Of a DNA stretch of 64,000 nt, positions 22,486 through 32,904 are shown piece by piece. The notes under the pieces are model-generated. The model saw nothing but the letters and a program-made list of their open reading frames with translations, ran no database searches and was not told the origin of the DNA. Source of the DNA: Megamerina dolium (Eukaryota; Arthropoda; Insecta; Diptera; Megamerinidae); assembly GCA_963854835.1 (NCBI GenBank), contig OY978525.1, positions 25,071,253-25,135,252 of the forward strand. The letters are read 5' to 3'. A program made the position numbers and the translations under genes. Numbering within the stretch: the first letter of the stretch is position 1; each line of letters opens with the position of its first letter.

Positions 22486-23179
22486 ATGTAATATGAAATA
22501 CAGCACAGCAATTAAAAATATATTATATACACCCATAGTACCCCTGAAATATTTGAACTTGAATAAAGTGGCAGCTTTTTATAAAAAATTGACAAATAAA
22601 TTAAAAGTCATGTTCTCTACCATCCGTCAACAATTTTGTGAGAGAATGAAAGCAGAACTGTGGTTTTTATATTGTATGATGAAAAATATTATATATTGTA
22701 CTTATGTCATATATTTCCTTAAATACTGTCAGTCAATAAAAACTAAGCAGCTACTTTTATGTTGTACCAAATTATATGCATATCATCTAGTAATTGATTA
22801 CAAAATTTTATGTAGCAGCAAATCGTCTATCATTTATGTAAAATCAAATGTTGTTTAACATTTTCGACATTAAACGACATAGGTACGTATATGTATATTC
22901 ATTTTCAATTATCTATTACATATCATAAACGTATGATTGGCTAATTCACTTTCTCTATCACACTGTTGGCACCTGCTGAGCGCACATTTTTTGAGAGTTT
23001 CATTACGATACTAATATATAATATAATATATAACAGTATGCTGTGCTTGAAATATTTAGAATAATACAGAGTGAAAAAGAAGCCATTTCCTTAGACTTAG
23101 AAGCAGCTACTACTTCTACGTATTAACTTTCTTACTATCGATATATTAGTCAACATAATTATTATTGTAATTAAATATT
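22486..23179. repeat. Receptor 3 3' flank and start of duplicated unit 3
   Basis: Contains AATAAA at 22735-22740 and then the duplicated flank (CTAGTAATTGATTACAAAA from 22786, CACACTGTTGGCACC near 22960), matching 3408-3740. A 121-codon open frame at 22493-22858 runs through it, but it has no family likeness and overlaps conserved non-coding flank, so I do not call it a gene. Confidence 0.7.
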
Positions 23180-23640
23180 GAAGTATTGGGTAATTCAAAA
23201 AGTATTCACGGTTTTTTGGTACATTTTTGTACATTGAAAATTAATTTTAATTAGGTACATAGTGGCAATTATTAACTATACCTTTTACCATTTTTTGGGT
23301 AACTTCATAATTCCATCGGTCTAGAACTGCTGTGGATTTTGGGCGAAAAGCTTGACCAAGTGATTTTTAATGGCTCTTCGGTTGGCGAATTTTTTACCAT
23401 TCAGAAAGTTTTGCGGAGACCGTAATAAATAGTAGTTAGACGGAACAAGGTCCGGGCTATACGGTGGATGCATCAAAATTTCCCAATCAAGTTCCGTAAA
23501 TTTGCTCCGAGTCACGAAATATGTGTGTGGTTTAGCATTGTCATGATGGAACAGAACTCCTTTGCTGTTGGCTAATTAAAAAAAAAAAAAAACATTAAAT
23601 TAAATAAAACGTTAAATGGTCCACCCTTTATAGTTCGCGT
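23180..23640 (-). mobile_element. Mariner remnant, family A (unit 3, short)
   Basis: Minus strand 23515-23321 reads ELDWEILMHPPYSPDLVPSN, the C-terminal part of the family A transposase. The rest has been deleted and joined to the IS630-like terminal sequence TTAAATGGTCCACCC near 23612. The segmental duplication becomes unrecognisable soon after this. Confidence 0.8.
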
Positions 23641-24510
23641 TACCGGTCAATGACATTAAGAGGCAGTTGAGAAAACGGTCATTACACGTTCAGTAGACCA
23701 TATTGTAATAGTGGGGAAATGTTCAGTCGTTGAACCAGTAATTGGCAGTTTATAGCCTGTTCCCATAATTTGGATGCCAGAGAATAAATAGCACAATGTT
23801 ACACCGTATATCAGTGATGCTAAAACTTGTGCTTGTGGCGTTGCAAAGTGATTTGTTAAATAATATATATTCAAGATATATATTTTTTTTGTGTCATGAA
23901 ATTGATGAATTTAACGTTCTGTGAGGAATAATATTTTTTATTTAATACCCAAAAGTCCTCTCAATTACCATGGATTTTTCCCTATTGACACTGGCTGACG
24001 TTAAGCCTCATATTATATGCATACCAAAGGTCAAATTATTTAATTTAAGATGAAGTAAAATAATTCGAATAATTAAATCCCTCAAATCAAAGAGCCTGTA
24101 AAGTACTCCACCAAAATCCACAGCGTTCACAGTTACTTTCCGTGATTTATTTTGACATTATTCATACAATCCTCATATGTGTGTGTTAGGAGAAAAAGAA
24201 CTGATGCAATATTCTTGTAAGTTCTTAAATATCTAAAAACAAAATAAATAATAACAATCTTCGAAATGGGGCCAGAACATATATATGCAGTTGCATATCC
24301 CTGCAGCTGCATATCCATTATTACTCCGATGATTATGTGCCTGTTTTTCTTCTTTACACGAAATTTCAATCAACTCTCTCTCTCTCTCTCTCTCTACATA
24401 TATTTCTGAATTTTTTCAAATTAATTTTCAATAGTATCGTTATGAGTTGCATTCGATCTTCGACTGTGGTCGAAAGTGCTAATCAAACGAATTTTCATTC
24501 GGTATTATAA
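23641..24510. other. Spacer with (CT)n tract, no gene seen
   Basis: 23660-23710 resembles 17890-17935 (GAGAAAACGGTCATTACACG type), a last trace of the duplicated unit. A CT dinucleotide run lies at about 24372-24397. The rest is AT-rich and holds no supported open frame. Confidence 0.55.
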
Positions 24511-25041
24511 TAGCTTAGGATGCCGTCTGTCATCCTAATTCCGGATTACCGGCGCACTTAATCTGAATAAAATAATAACCTGACAGACGGTCGTATTGCG
24601 GATTAACTAAACGGCTGATTGCTGTTTTATTAGGTCTGCTCACTTACATTAATATCACTATCAATTTCTGTCATCTGTCACTCTCGATATGAGAAAATCT
24701 ACAAGAAGTACGTGAACTGAAAACTATCAGAAACTTGTAAATTGACATTCACCGTTCGTAATTGACAGCTGGATTTATTGGTTTGCCAACGCTTTTCATG
24801 TTGAAAACTGTTAACAATTGTTGAAAGTTTTTTGATAGCAAACACACCTAATGTTTTGTAAAATGGATCGAGAAAAATTCACAATAGACAATTTTCAGCA
24901 GTGTTGCCATCGCAAATTGCCCTAATCCTCTTTTATTTTGAGAATTAACTCATAGAGCTTATGCGGATTAGCTGCAGTTAATGCCCGAGTTAATTCGAAT
25001 TAACTCGGTAATCCGGAATTAGGCTGCCGTCTGTTAGGCTA
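24511..25041. mobile_element. Harbinger-type MITE, copy 2
   Basis: A 531-base relative of 19417-19944 in the same orientation. The left TIR is somewhat scrambled (TAGCTTAGGATGCCGTCTG); the right TIR ends GGCTGCCGTCTGTTAGGCTA. It is flanked by TAA on both sides (24508-24510, 25042-25044), again the 3-bp TWA target typical of PIF/Harbinger. Non-coding. Confidence 0.87.
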
Positions 25042-25207
25042 TAACGCTCATTCGATTAAGAATAGCGCTATTGTGAATTTCACTACATTGGGTTGGATTT
25101 GCTTTCATCAGTGAATCCAGCCATTCCACTTGTTTGGTACTTATGACCTTAGACTTGCATACAATTTATGAAAATTGTTTAAAATTAATGTTTAGTATTG
25201 TAATGAC

Positions 25208-25572
25208 GTGGGTGCCGTAGCTCAGTGGTTAGTGTGTTCGCCTTCTGATCTGTAGGTCGTGGGTTCAATACCCGGCTGATGCATAACAAATTTAATATCG
25301 AAAAGATTTTTCTTTCGAATGGTACCCACCTGTCGGCAAGCAATTGGCAATTCTTCCGACAGTAACAACTTGCCATGAAAAAGCTTCTTAAAGAACTCTG
25401 TGACAAAGCCCAGAAAAAGTGATGTCACAAGTGTTCTGCCATTCGGAAGCGGCTAAAATAAGTAGGTCCCTTCTAATACTGTCCAAATTTAAGACGCACA
25501 ACAGTAATGGAAGAGAAGCTCGGCCAATGAGTCCTTTGGGGCTTTAAGTGCCACATATTTATTTTTTTTTTT
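25208..25572 (+). mobile_element. tRNA-derived SINE, plus copy 3
   Basis: Well-preserved SINE copy: A-box-like TAGCTCAGTGGTTAG near 25217, B-box-like GGGTTCAATACCC near 25261, shared body, and tail ACATATTTATTTTTTTTTTT. It is flanked by a perfect 11-bp duplication ATTGTAATGAC at 25197-25207 and 25573-25583. The apparent 68-73-codon minus-strand frames are SINE sequence, not a gene. Confidence 0.92.
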
Positions 25573-25860
25573 ATTGTAATGACTCTCAGAAAATGTGCGC
25601 TCAGCAGAAGTACCAACAGTGTGATATAAGCCAGTGAGCCAATAAGACGTTTAGGATTTATAATAGATTATTTAATTTAAAAGTAATTGAAAATGAATAT
25701 ATAACGTTTAATGTCGAAAATGTTTAACAACATTTGATTGATAGATAAACGATTTAAGCAATTGCTTCTACATGAAATTTTGTAATCAATTACTAGATGA
25801 TATGCACATAATTTTGTACAACATAAAAGTAACTGTTTAGTTTTTCATGATTGCCAGAAT
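25573..25860 (-). repeat. Inverted copy of the receptor 3' flank
   Basis: Reverse complement of the flank at 3408-3650 and 22785-23000: GCGCTCAGCAGAAGTACCAA, then CAACAGTGTGATA, ending in TTTTGTAATCAATTACTAG and ACAACATAAAAG. The inverted orientation next to the array suggests a local inversion or a receptor once oriented the other way and since lost. Confidence 0.85.
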
Positions 25861-25912
25861 TCAAAGAAATACATGTATGACAAAATGACAAAATTCAATA
25901 TATGTTATAATA

Positions 25913-27282
25913 CATGTCACTTGAAAAGTTTTTAGCTTAAATATGAAAACACATTTTTGTTGGTTCATTTATTTAGTATAATCTCCTAATAGTTCAATAC
26001 ATTTAGTCCAGCGCTCCTCAAATTAATCTATCCCATCATTAAAGTACGATTTCGGAAGATTTGCAATATATGCCTATACGGCTGCTACACGCTTTCCACG
26101 AAGGAACTGTTTCAGGTTTCGGAACAGATAGTAGTCGCTGGGAGCCACATCTGATGAATACGATGGATGGTCAAGCAATTCGTAATTTAATTCCTTGAAT
26201 TTAGCTCTTGTGTCTTGGTGTTGTTGTCTTGATGAAAAAGAATTTTTTCTTCTTTAAACCAGGTATTTTTTGCGAATTACTGTATGCAGTCTATTTACAA
26301 TAGTATTCTGAGTTTATCGTTTTACCTTTCACGAGATAATCAATTAACAAAATCCCTTTTGCATCCCAAAAAACTGATGACATAACCTTTTTGCTTCAGA
26401 AAAAGTGATGTCACAAGTGTTCTGCCGTTCGGAACCGGCTAAAATAAGTAGGTCCCTTCTAATACTGTCCAAATTTAAGACGCACAACAGTAATGGAAGA
26501 GAAGCTCGGCCAATGAGCCCTTTGGAGCTTTAAGTGCCACATATTTATTTTATTTTTTTGATCGTGTGCTCTTCACCTACTTTGAAGTTGAACGATCAGC
26601 TTCAGTCCATTGTAATTGTTCTTGTTTCAATTGAGGATCATGATGGTAGATCCAAGGCTCATCCATAGTTATAAAACGACGCCGTTTTATTCTGTTTAAA
26701 ATGCTCCAAACTACGCTCTGAAATTTGTTTTCGATTCAGTTTTTGTTGAATTGTTAACGAAAACTGCACCACTTTTCCAAACAGCTTTTTCATACGTTCC
26801 ATATTCTTCATGCAAAATATGGAGTACTCATTCATCTGAGATGCCTATGGTATCAGCTATTTCACACATAGTCGCACTTGGATTTGTACAAATAATAAAA
26901 TGTACATTTTCAATGGTTTCTGGTGTCGATGCACTTCAATTCTTGTACGACCACGTTTAAATTGAGCAATCCAATTTTCTACTGTTGCATATGAAGAAGC
27001 ACATTCACCTAACATAATTATCATATCGGTTCGGACTTCTTGTCCGGATAAAGCTTTTTCAAATAAATACTTAATAACGGCACGATTTTTGAATTTTTCC
27101 ATTTTAGAAAAACACTGCGACACGTCAACTGCAAGCAACTGCTAAACAAAGAATGAGTTGCCAGATTGATTTGAAACTCTACACGTGTTCATACGAAAGA
27201 TGAAATCATAGATTGAACACAAATTTACCGCTAGATAGCACTAGTATCAATGTGTCAAGCCAGAAACTTTTCAAGTGACCTG
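25913..27282 (-). mobile_element. Mariner element, family B, with TIRs and nested SINE piece
   Basis: Bounded by terminal inverted repeats (CATGTCACTTGAAAAGTTTT at 25913 and the reverse complement of CAGGTCACTTGAAAAGTTTC at 27263-27282), each next to TA (25911-25912, 27283-27284). The minus strand 27138-26857 encodes a mariner N-terminal domain: FKNRAVIKYLFEKALSGQEV and ATVENWIAQFKRGRTRIEV. Downstream coding is broken and a SINE fragment sits at 26395-26560. Inactive. Confidence 0.88.
26395..26560 (+). mobile_element. tRNA-derived SINE, 5'-truncated copy 4
   Basis: Contains only the 3' half of the SINE (from AAAAAGTGATGTCACAAGTG to the T-rich tail CATATTTATTTTATTTTTTT). It lacks the tRNA-like head and lies inside the family B mariner. 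Confidence 0.85.
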
Positions 27283-27763
27283 TATTTTTCATTATACAAT
27301 ATAAACACTACTGGTAGTTCCGCTATCATTGTCTCACAAAATTGTTTATGGATAATTACTCGACCGATGGAACGAAGCAATCAAGGAGTAAGGAGTTGTG
27401 TTCCATCATGACAATGCCAGGCCACACACATATTTGATGACTCGGAACAAATTGACAAATTGTACATTGAAAAGCCGCTCGCTGAGTTTTCCACTTGTAC
27501 ATATACTTTTATATAATAGACTAAATACATATATGAAATGTTTGTGTCGCAATTAATGTAATTAATGTAGAAACAAAATTATTGAATAATAATTCTCAAA
27601 ATGATTTATCAATCTCAAAGGAATAATAAGCAAATACGTACATATTTGAGATAATATGTACAATATTTAAAGCTAATGAATGTAAAACATTTACATTTTC
27701 CTTTAGTTTGGACTGTCAATTCATCACAGTAATAACTAACTAAATAAAAACGAGCAAAGAAAT
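27283..27763. promoter_or_regulatory. Upstream region of receptor 4, with mariner family A fragment
   Basis: 27340-27475 is a plus-strand fragment of the family A mariner (GTTCCATCATGACAATGCCA, the HHDNARPH-coding part). A TATA-like TATATAAT is at 27510-27517. A divergent leader block follows (ATGTAGAAACAAAAT near 27567, AATCTCAAAGG near 27612), ending in a 3' splice-like TTCATCACAG at 27720-27729, 35 bases before the ATG. Confidence 0.5.
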
Positions 27764-29605
27764 ATGAATTCCGGATTCTTATTTATAGTAATATTGTCCC
27801 AAATGTTTGTGTTGGTCAGGCAATGGGATGTCAGTTACTTACAAAACTACACACTAACATCAGTCAGGACTATGCATCACGATCATTTATTATATTTTGT
27901 GAGTAAACAATTGGATGTGGAGGACTATTACCATTTGGGTGTTTATATGAAACGCATGTCATATGCTACCGGCTCTGAGCAAACGATTTGGAATTCAGAA
28001 CAACCAGTACGGCTCAAAGTCTTTGCTAGGCGATCTTTTGTCTCTGTAGTATTTACAACGAGCGTAGATGATCCCATTATGACAGCATATACGAATATGT
28101 CACGTGATCGTCACTGGTATTTTCTAATATTTGTACTAACGCCACCAGTATCATCGTTATATGAAGTGAGACGAATATGTTTCTTCATGTATGAGAATTA
28201 TTTCTTCAATGCTGTAGTACATTTTGATACACTCAATGGTGATCATCAAATATTTACATATTACCAGTATTCCACATTTCGTATGAGAAATATAACCGAT
28301 TATGTCCCATTCATCAAGGAGCGAATAAGAGAATTTCGTTCTGAAAAACAAAATATGCAAGGATTTCAATACGAGACACCATTTCAACAAGATCTACCTC
28401 GTGTCTTTAAATATACTGATCGTCGTGTCGTGGATAGTATGCAGGGTACAGCGTATGGGATAATTAAGACATTTATGGATTTTCAAAATGCCACTCTTGT
28501 TCAATATGATGAGGGTATGGCATATGATGATACCTCAGTTGTCAATATAAAATCAATATTGGATTTAGTGCGTTCTAGGAAAATTCAAATATCAGTACAT
28601 GCATATGCGCTCTTCAAAACGGACGACACAATCGATAAAAGTTATCCACTATTGGTGGTGCCATGGTGTCTGATGGTACCAATACGAAATAGTGTCTCAA
28701 CATATTACTATCCGGTACAACCATTCGATATGTTAGTGTGGTTACTTGTACTCGTGGTATTCTTCACAGTAAGTGGAATGCATATATTCGAATTGATTGT
28801 AAGCAGTCGTCTAGAAAAATTAACAAACGGCCATATAGCAACCAACATTCCCATCATCATATTGGATAGTTTGTGTTTTACATTCAGTCTGGCAACAATG
28901 TATGCCATCAAGACGCCATCTTCGTTGCGTCGCTTCTTCACTTATAGCATAATATTCTTTTATGGTTTCTTTCTCATAGCTAATTATACATCTTTATTGG
29001 GCAGTATTCTTACAGTTACACTATTTCGAACACAAATTAATACCATGGAAGATTTGATAATGTTCCAATTGCCCATCATGATTATCGACTATGAGAAGGA
29101 ATTTCTATTATCTGTCGATGATAGTGTCGATTTGCCACAGGAGTTTATGAAACTACTCATCTCCGTCGATTCGACAACATTTGAAAAACATCAATTAGTC
29201 TTTAATTCATCATTTGCATATTTTGTTACCTATGACAAATGGTATTTTCTCGATCAAATGCAAAAACATTTAAAATTGAAAATTTTCAAATTCACCAACA
29301 TCTGTTTTGGCACCTATCATCTGGCTTATCCCATGCAACCGGATTTACCACTTTGGCGTGATTTCGAATATTATTTGTTTCGTGTTCATTCATCCGGATT
29401 GTTTTGGCTTTATGAAACGGATGCCTTTGACAAGGCAGTAAGTGGCAAATTGATCAGCCGCATCTCGGAGAACACAGAGTATGAGTCAGCTGGCATGCAA
29501 CATTTATTGTTCGTATTCGCTATGCTGACACTAATGTATTGCGTGGCGATCATATGTCTTACATGTGAATTATTATGGTATCGTCGATTGCATTTTGGTA
29601 AATAA
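27764..29605 (+). CDS. Divergent ionotropic receptor, copy 4
   Basis: Complete intronless receptor of 613 residues. The start MNSGFLFIVILS is the conserved Met-Asn; its signal-like segment is shorter than in the other copies. Shared motifs: KQWDV-type [52 protein letters not shown]1 (MLVWLLVLVVFFTVSG), [16 protein letters not shown] in M2, FVTYDKWYF in S2, and M3 ([20 protein letters not shown]). It combines the long loop after M1 seen in copies 2 and 3 (EKLTNGHIATN) with the one-residue-longer S2 segment of copy 8 (VDDSVDLP), an indel conflict that suggests recombination between paralogues. AATAAA lies near 29650. Expected role: chemosensory channel subunit; ligand unknown. Confidence 0.93.
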   Translation: MNSGFLFIVILSQMFVLVRQWDVSYLQNYTLTSVRTMHHDHLLYFVSKQLDVEDYYHLGVYMKRMSYATGSEQTIWNSEQPVRLKVFARRSFVSVVFTTSVDDPIMTAYTNMSRDRHWYFLIFVLTPPVSSLYEVRRICFFMYENYFFNAVVHFDTLNGDHQIFTYYQYSTFRMRNITDYVPFIKERIREFRSEKQNMQGFQYETPFQQDLPRVFKYTDRRVVDSMQGTAYGIIKTFMDFQNATLVQYDEGMAYDDTSVVNIKSILDLVRSRKIQISVHAYALFKTDDTIDKSYPLLVVPWCLMVPIRNSVSTYYYPVQPFDMLVWLLVLVVFFTVSGMHIFELIVSSRLEKLTNGHIATNIPIIILDSLCFTFSLATMYAIKTPSSLRRFFTYSIIFFYGFFLIANYTSLLGSILTVTLFRTQINTMEDLIMFQLPIMIIDYEKEFLLSVDDSVDLPQEFMKLLISVDSTTFEKHQLVFNSSFAYFVTYDKWYFLDQMQKHLKLKIFKFTNICFGTYHLAYPMQPDLPLWRDFEYYLFRVHSSGLFWLYETDAFDKAVSGKLISRISENTEYESAGMQHLLFVFAMLTLMYCVAIICLTCELLWYRRLHFGK

Positions 29606-31131
29606 TATTGTTTGTACATACACTGATGGCAATTGGCCATACATTTATTTAATAAAAAGTTCATATTAATACTATAAATTTTGTTCTCTATTCATATTTC
29701 TATTCTATTTATTCATATTTCTATTCTATATTGGCATTGGTTATTCACAGAATCAAATTAAAATATTTTCCATTTAACGTTGAGCTTTGATCAAATGTTG
29801 CACAGTTTACACCTCTGTTTTGGCAGTTTTTCAGGATTTTACTATGTGAAACTGTCTTCCAATTGCAAAAAAAAACTTTGAGCAAGGATAGCGCAGAGAT
29901 TTTCAGAGCTGACTCTTAGAGAACTCTTAGAGAGTCTCTTTGAAACGACGTATTATAGCGTTGTCTCATTGGAAAATAAAGTCAGAACTACACAGTTCAT
30001 CTGTTCTTTCCGTCATTATTGTTCCCACGAGTTCACAGTAGGTAGAGGAGTTCATCTTTTATGGAAGTCGCGTAATACGAATCCAGTCTAAATCAGTGCG
30101 CCGCCGCCAGATAATGATTTTCAATTGGATAAATTTGGTTGTGTAAATGGACAAAGTACAAAAAATGTTTGTATGCAAGACAACCATTAAATTGAGTTTT
30201 GAAATTTGTATTTTGTATTTCCTACAAAATATGTATTTGTATCGCGCGATAGATGACTAAAAGATTAGTTGTATCGTAAAACATCACTATACAACAACGA
30301 GGCATTGTATCGTGGGTGTTTACACATGAAAGACAAAATAAAATACATGATATTTGTATTACCGTCTACCAGAAGCATTACTCGTCGAACTAAATTGGCG
30401 ATTTTGAAGATTTGGTACATTCTGACAAATTTGGTGAGAATGGGATGAGTAGATCTTCAAGCATTTGGACAACAAATTAGGAAAAAATAAAAATTAAAAC
30501 AGATGAAAGTGTAATGGGATATTTTTGTTTCATGGTACATAGAGTTGGGATTGCATTACACAATCTTGAATATATTTTAGGAATTCACAGTAAGTAAGTA
30601 AATAGGTAAAATATAATCATATCAAATAACTATTGACAGTGAGTAAACTTAATTTCGTTGTGCTGTTATATTTATGATTAGTAAAAATATGAAAAATATG
30701 TCAATCATATACAATTTGATTTTTGGCTCTGCTATTCCAGGTATATATGAGTGATGGAATAAATACTGGTGATGTACATACGTAGTGATAGGCACGTTTT
30801 GACACTCCTCAAGGTCAATGTCGTATTTGAGAAGTACGGGAAAATGGGGAATAATTTAAGGTCTTTTATGAAAATGTACTTATTTTAAGGTCAAATGAAA
30901 TGTGGATAACCGTGATTGTTGGTATTAAATTTTTATTTTAGGATTAAATGAAATAGGCATAACCGTGATTCTTGGTATTAAAAGTAATGTATAATTAAAA
31001 AAAAACATCTTCATTTCTCTTTTTCAAATACCTTAGAATAAGCACGAAATTACGAATTTATTTCTTCGGTCATCGTCTTCTTTTTAAATGTGTACTTAAA
31101 TAAACCGGTATTAAAAAATTAGCATATTTTA
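29606..31131. other. Long intergenic spacer, no gene seen
   Basis: AT-rich, non-coding by inspection. Small features only: a short duplicated phrase TTCATATTTCTATTCTAT at 29692-29735, and a poly(A) signal for receptor 4 near 29650. No open frame with a recognisable product. Confidence 0.5.
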
Positions 31132-31903
31132 TTGGGTGTGTGAATTAGTAATTGGGCTTTGTTAATGCTCAAAAATCATTTATTTTTAAGAATTCTGTAA
31201 AAAAACATGTAAATCAAAGTATTGTCCATCAGAAGCTATGACATTTCCCCAATTTTCAATTAAGGGCGTTCTGCATGGACCGGAACAAGTGTTAATCTGA
31301 AGGCTCCAGGTCTGGGTTGGGTGGTGGGGTAAAACTTCCCATCCGCAAGATAGTTTTTGACTGAAAAAGCAATGTGTGGCCGTGCGGTATTATGGTGAAA
31401 AATTACCGACTCGTGTCTGGTCGCATATTCCGGCCGTTTCTCGATCATTGCTCTCTTCAATCACATCAATTGCTGTCGGTACAGCTGTCCCGTAATGGTT
31501 CGACCAGATCTTGGTCGAGTAATGTCTCCAAATCCTCGTCTTCAAACTTTTTCGACTGTCCAAAGCGTTCTTTGTTTTTGGTATCAAAATCACAGTTTTT
31601 GAAGCGCACACACCACTCCCTACACTGTGTATTGGATAATGAATTGTCGCCATACAATTCCACAAATAGACTATGACTTTCAGCCGCATTCTTCTTTGCC
31701 AAAAAGTATCTTAAGTAAACTTCCCACAAATACAGTTTTTTTCTCCAATTCTTAAAATTTTGCATCGTGAAAAAAAAAATGATGCGCGCAACTAAAATCT
31801 TTTGATTGCTTTTGACAGCACGTTAATAGACATTTAAAATGACATGACGCATACGCGTGGCGCCATGTAACGTAAAAGGCCACTTACTAATTCACACACC
31901 CAA
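31132..31903 (-). mobile_element. Mariner element, family C, internally deleted, intact TIRs
   Basis: A 772-base element with perfect 20-bp inverted ends TTGGGTGTGTGAATTAGTAA, flanked by TA on both sides (31130-31131, 31904-31905). The minus strand 31765-31466 encodes a mariner N-terminal helix-turn-helix region (RYFLAKKNAAESHSLFVELY, FDTKNKERFGQSKKFEDEDL). After a deletion of the central domain, 31460-31260 continues with a C-terminal part reading FHHNTARPH, where the catalytic Asp of HHDNARPH is replaced. Non-autonomous, but its ends look intact. Confidence 0.9.
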
Positions 31904-31905
31904 TA

Positions 31906-32254
31906 AAAAAAATAAAATAAAAAAAACTATGTGGCACTTATAAGCTCCGAAGGGCTCTTTGGCCAAGCTTTTCTTTCATTACTGTTGTGCCTGTTAAATT
32001 TTGGACAGTAAGTATTAGAAAAGACCTACTTAATTTAGCTGGTTCCGAACGGCAGAACTCTTGCGACATCACTTTTTCTGAGCTTTGCCACAAAGTTCTT
32101 TTAAAAGCTTTTCCATGGCACATAGTTACTGCCGGAAGAATTGCCAATTGCTTGCCGACAGGTGGGTACCTTTCGAAAAAGAAAACTCTTTTCGATATTA
32201 AATTTGTTATGCCTAGAGAGGCCAACACACTAACCACTGAGATACGGCACCCAC
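31906..32254 (-). mobile_element. tRNA-derived SINE, minus copy 5 (B box lost)
   Basis: Minus-oriented SINE copy directly abutting the family C mariner. The reversed T-rich tail is at 31906-31930; the head GGCACCCAC ends at 32254. The segment carrying the B box is deleted (GTTATGCCTAGAGAGGCCAA). No target duplication is visible. Confidence 0.82.
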
Positions 32255-32904
32255 CTTCTTATACCATATCATAATTTTCACGAGAAGTTAAATAATTTTG
32301 ACAGTCTGAAATTTGAGGTACTCAACTATAGTGAGAGTAGCATCTCTACATAGTTTTACGCCTTCATTATCTTGCGCTGACATAAAAACCGAAAACGAAA
32401 AATGAAATTTACCCCATACTGAGTTTTAAATTGAAAAAAACATTATATACATAAATATAAGAATATAAATTCTAATTCTAAACGAAAAACGACGAAAAAG
32501 GCCAGTAATGGACATTAGGGTCGATCACGGAAAAAAGAATCAACATTTTACGCCTGGTATGAAAGAATATGTTAAAAGGTTCCTGGGACTAGCATTTTGT
32601 TTTTCTTGACCCATTTAGAACCGCCGAAATGGTTTTTTTTTTATCATAGCACAGTTATTAATTGTCCGATTTTTATAAATCATAGCTTGTTGAATAACTA
32701 TCAGGGAGAAAAAAAGGTTAAGAAAAAATTCTTTTTTTTTTGTCATCTTTCAAACTAAGGGTGAAAATTGAACCTTTATTTTTTTTTGTATGCGGAGCGA
32801 TCCACCTTAATGGAAAATTGTAAACTACTTTTTATAAATTTTCTTCGAAAATCAAAAAGTAAGTCTACAAAGAACCATTACTGCTTTGCTTGGGGAGGCA
32901 CAAA
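32255..32904. other. Spacer, no gene seen
   Basis: AT-rich with T and A runs. TAGGGTCGATC at 32517-32527 has a reverse-complement partner (GATCGACCCTA) near 39048; this may be chance or an unrecognised element end. No supported open frame. Confidence 0.45.

Noticed and set aside
22493..22858. A 121-codon open frame after receptor 3
   Set aside because: It runs through the poly(A) signal and the duplicated non-coding flank, and the frame is not kept in the other units.
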